Source: Actinomycetota bacterium (GTDB taxonomy: Bacteria; Actinomycetota; Acidimicrobiia; Acidimicrobiales; Ilumatobacteraceae). Taken from it: 7,218 bases of DNA. The stretch is taken from the NCBI GenBank assembly GCA_005788205.1, contig SXYT01000121.1, positions 1 through 7,218 on the forward strand, given 5' to 3'. Below the pieces are notes generated by a model that saw only the letters and a list, made by a program, of their open reading frames with translations, ran no database searches and was not told the DNA's origin. Below are positions 5,645-7,218 of the stretch, piece by piece (position 1 is the first letter of the stretch; the number at the start of each line of letters is the position of its first letter). A program made the translations under genes and the position numbers.

Positions 5645-6424
5645 TCAGTTCCGGCGCCACGGCCAGCGCACTGCCCGCTTGCCGAGGAACGCCGCGACCC
5701 CTTCGCGCACCTCGCCGCTCTGGTCCATCGCGGTCTCCCACTTCAGGGTGGTCGTGGGCTTCACCCGGGCGTCGGTCAGGATCTCCTGGACCATCGCCTT
5801 CGTTGCCACCTGGGTCAGGTGGGACCGCTCGAGCAGGGTGGCCACGTAGGACTCGACCCGGACGGTGAGTTCAGCGGCGGGCACGACCTCGTCCACCAGG
5901 CCGATGCGCAGAGCCCTGTCGGCGTCGATCAGGTCACCGGAGAACATGAGGTGCTTCGTGGCGCTCCCCCCGATGAGACGCACCGTGCGCTCGAGCGCGT
6001 TGGTCGGGTAGACGATCCCGAGCTTGGCCGGGGTGATGCCGAAGGTGGCCTCCTGCGACGCGAACCGGATGTCGCAGGCGGTGGCGATGCTCACACCGCC
6101 ACCGATGCAGTTGCCGCGGATCTCGGCGATCGTCGGGCCGGGGAACGCCGCGATCGCCTCCTCGGCGGCCCAGTTGATGCGCGCGTACTCCCCGCCCGGG
6201 CCGTTCGTCAGTTCGCTGATGTCGGCACCGGCACAGAAATGGTCGCCCGCCCCGCGGAAGATGAGCACACGCACCTCGGGGTCGGCGGCAAGCTCCGCCG
6301 TCCTCTCGGCGAGGGCACCCCACATGGCGAGGGTGACGGCATTGCGCTTGGTGGGCCGGTTGAGCGTGATGACCGCGACGCCACCGGAGGACTCCACGGT
6401 GATGGGTGCGGAGTCGAGGGGCAT
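5645..6424 (-). CDS. Crotonase-superfamily protein (enoyl-CoA hydratase/isomerase-like), atypical active site
   Basis: This 259-residue protein has the crotonase fold, which binds an acyl-CoA and stabilises its thioester enolate. The oxyanion-hole segments are clear: FCAGAD at 63-68 and the GNCIGGG turn at 104-110. The C-terminal part (SGDLIDADRALRIGLVDEVV, near 162-181) is also typical. By eye alignment to rat enoyl-CoA hydratase, catalytic Glu144 becomes Ser112 (GGGVSIA) and Glu164 falls in TPAK near Pro132, so both catalytic acids are absent. The stretch TPAKLGIVY (131-139) resembles TPxxLGxxY in E. coli methylmalonyl-CoA decarboxylase, including its tyrosine, but that enzyme's His66 is Ala67 here. 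It is therefore probably not a classic hydratase; decarboxylase, isomerase or another activity is open. The ATG at 6424 follows GGGTGAG directly, which is tighter than ideal. A GTG at 6469, one base after the moaA stop, would add 15 weakly conserved residues. It lies between moaA and moaC. Confidence 0.92.
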   Translation of the reverse strand: MPLDSAPITVESSGGVAVITLNRPTKRNAVTLAMWGALAERTAELAADPEVRVLIFRGAGDHFCAGADISELTNGPGGEYARINWAAEEAIAAFPGPTIAEIRGNCIGGGVSIATACDIRFASQEATFGITPAKLGIVYPTNALERTVRLIGGSATKHLMFSGDLIDADRALRIGLVDEVVPAAELTVRVESYVATLLERSHLTQVATKAMVQEILTDARVKPTTTLKWETAMDQSGEVREGVAAFLGKRAVRWPWRRN

Positions 6425-6470
6425 CTCACCCGTTGAGTCCGTGCCCGGCGGCGGCTGGATGCGCGACACG

Positions 6471-7218
6471 TCAGCCGCCGATCTGGCTCATGGTGCGCTT
6501 CGGGCGGATGAAGTTGACCTGGCCGATCTGGTGGCCGGCCCACTTCGCCCCGACCGCGCGGGTGATGAGCGCAGCGATCTCGTCGTCGGTGCCGCCGTTG
6601 CGCAGGAGGGCACGGATGTCGGACTCGTCGGTTGCGAACAGGCACGTGCGGAACTGGCCGTCGCTCGTGAGACGGACGCGGTCGCAGTCACCGCAGAACG
6701 GGTGCGAGACGCTGGGGATCACGCCCACCGTGCCGCGGCCGTCGGTGTAGCGCCATCTGTCGGCCGGTGCCGCGCCGCGGGCAGGCACGGGCCCGAGCGG
6801 GAACTCCGCCGAGATCGTGCCGACGATCTCGTCCTGGGTGACGACCTTGGCGCGCTCCCACTCGTTCGTGGCATCGAGCGGCATGAACTCAATGAAGCGG
6901 ACCTCCACGCCGGTGTCGCGGCCCCAGCGGGCGAGCTCGAGGATCTCGTCGTCATTCACCCCGCGCTCGATGACGGCGTTCACCTTCACCGGATCAAAGC
7001 CCACCGCCTGGGCCTCGGCGATGCCGGCGAGCACGTTGTCGAGCTCGTCGCGGCGGGTCATGGCGAGGAACCTGTCACGGCGCAGGGTGTCGAGGCTGAC
7101 GTTGATGCGGGCGAGACCCGCGTCGCGCAGCTCGCCGGCGATGTTGCGCAGGGTGGCGCCGTTCGTGGTCAGGGCGATGTCGGGCGTGCTGCCGTCGGCC
7201 AGGCGCAGCGCCGCGAGA
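6471..7218 (-). CDS. moaA: GTP 3',8-cyclase MoaA (5' end outside window)
   Basis: MoaA is a radical-SAM enzyme that cyclises GTP to 3',8-cyclo-7,8-dihydro-GTP for molybdenum cofactor synthesis. The window holds 248 C-terminal codons; about 85-95 residues, including the expected N-terminal CxxxCxxC cluster motif, lie to the right. Visible landmarks in order are LTTNGATL, ARINVSLDTL in the radical-SAM barrel, KVNAVIERGVND, and VRFIEFMPL. The second iron-sulfur motif Cys-X2-Cys-X13-Cys has its cysteine codons at 6695-6693, 6686-6684 and 6644-6642, within PFCGDCDRVRLTSDGQ. The protein ends in the double-glycine tail MSQIGG, which in MoaA reaches into the active site. All features indicate a functional enzyme. 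It appears to be the first of three closely spaced minus-strand genes (moaA, crotonase, moaC), with its stop one base before a possible GTG start of the next gene. Confidence 0.97.
   Translation of the reverse strand, partial: LAALRLADGSTPDIALTTNGATLRNIAGELRDAGLARINVSLDTLRRDRFLAMTRRDELDNVLAGIAEAQAVGFDPVKVNAVIERGVNDDEILELARWGRDTGVEVRFIEFMPLDATNEWERAKVVTQDEIVGTISAEFPLGPVPARGAAPADRWRYTDGRGTVGVIPSVSHPFCGDCDRVRLTSDGQFRTCLFATDESDIRALLRNGGTDDEIAALITRAVGAKWAGHQIGQVNFIRPKRTMSQIGG

Noticed and set aside
5628..5741. Longer MoaC starting at 5741
   Set aside because: The added 38 residues overlap the crotonase gene, are low-complexity Arg/Gly-rich and have no counterpart in MoaC, which normally starts close to the MVDVS block.

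Overview
The window is a GC-rich, densely coded bacterial chromosome segment. It holds five protein genes (two cut by the window edges), one short membrane-protein gene, one tRNA and one short tandem-repeat array. Codon third positions are strongly G/C, GTG starts are used, and the -10-like boxes have the TANNNT form. A small membrane protein resembling the actinobacterial GlpR family lies next to molybdenum-cofactor genes. Together these suggest Actinomycetota, possibly a deep class such as Acidimicrobiia. The phylum is an inference from protein character; the class is a guess.

Layout, left to right. Positions 1-2382 (+) carry an M1 zinc aminopeptidase that lacks its N-terminus because it starts before the window. 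It converges, with a gap of 3 nt, on a minus-strand AMP-forming acyl-CoA ligase (2386-4098). Upstream of the ligase, on the same strand, is a complete tRNA-Ala(CGC) with encoded CCA (4159-4234). Next comes an array of four 36/37-nt direct repeats (4284-4429), which are extra copies of the last codons and stop of the following gene. That gene (4397-4981, minus) encodes a 194-residue, three-helix membrane protein. A 139-nt spacer with dyad symmetries separates it from moaC (5121-5627). Then come a crotonase-superfamily gene (5645-6424) and the C-terminal three quarters of moaA (6471-7218), all on the minus strand.

How the genes fit together. moaA, the crotonase gene and moaC are closely spaced on one strand and look like one operon. 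MoaA and MoaC catalyse the two steps from GTP to cyclic pyranopterin monophosphate, the first intermediate of molybdenum cofactor. The crotonase between them has no obvious role in that pathway, and both of the usual hydratase glutamates are replaced. The membrane protein fits the receptor that partners a gephyrin-like MoeA homologue in actinobacterial cell division, and that gene is often near moa/moe genes. The acyl-CoA ligase and the aminopeptidase look like ordinary metabolism.

Most unusual are the repeat array, in which variant units gain both an in-frame stop and a hairpin, and the atypical crotonase inside the Moco cluster. I see no mobile element, CRISPR array or clearly new defence or biosynthetic system.
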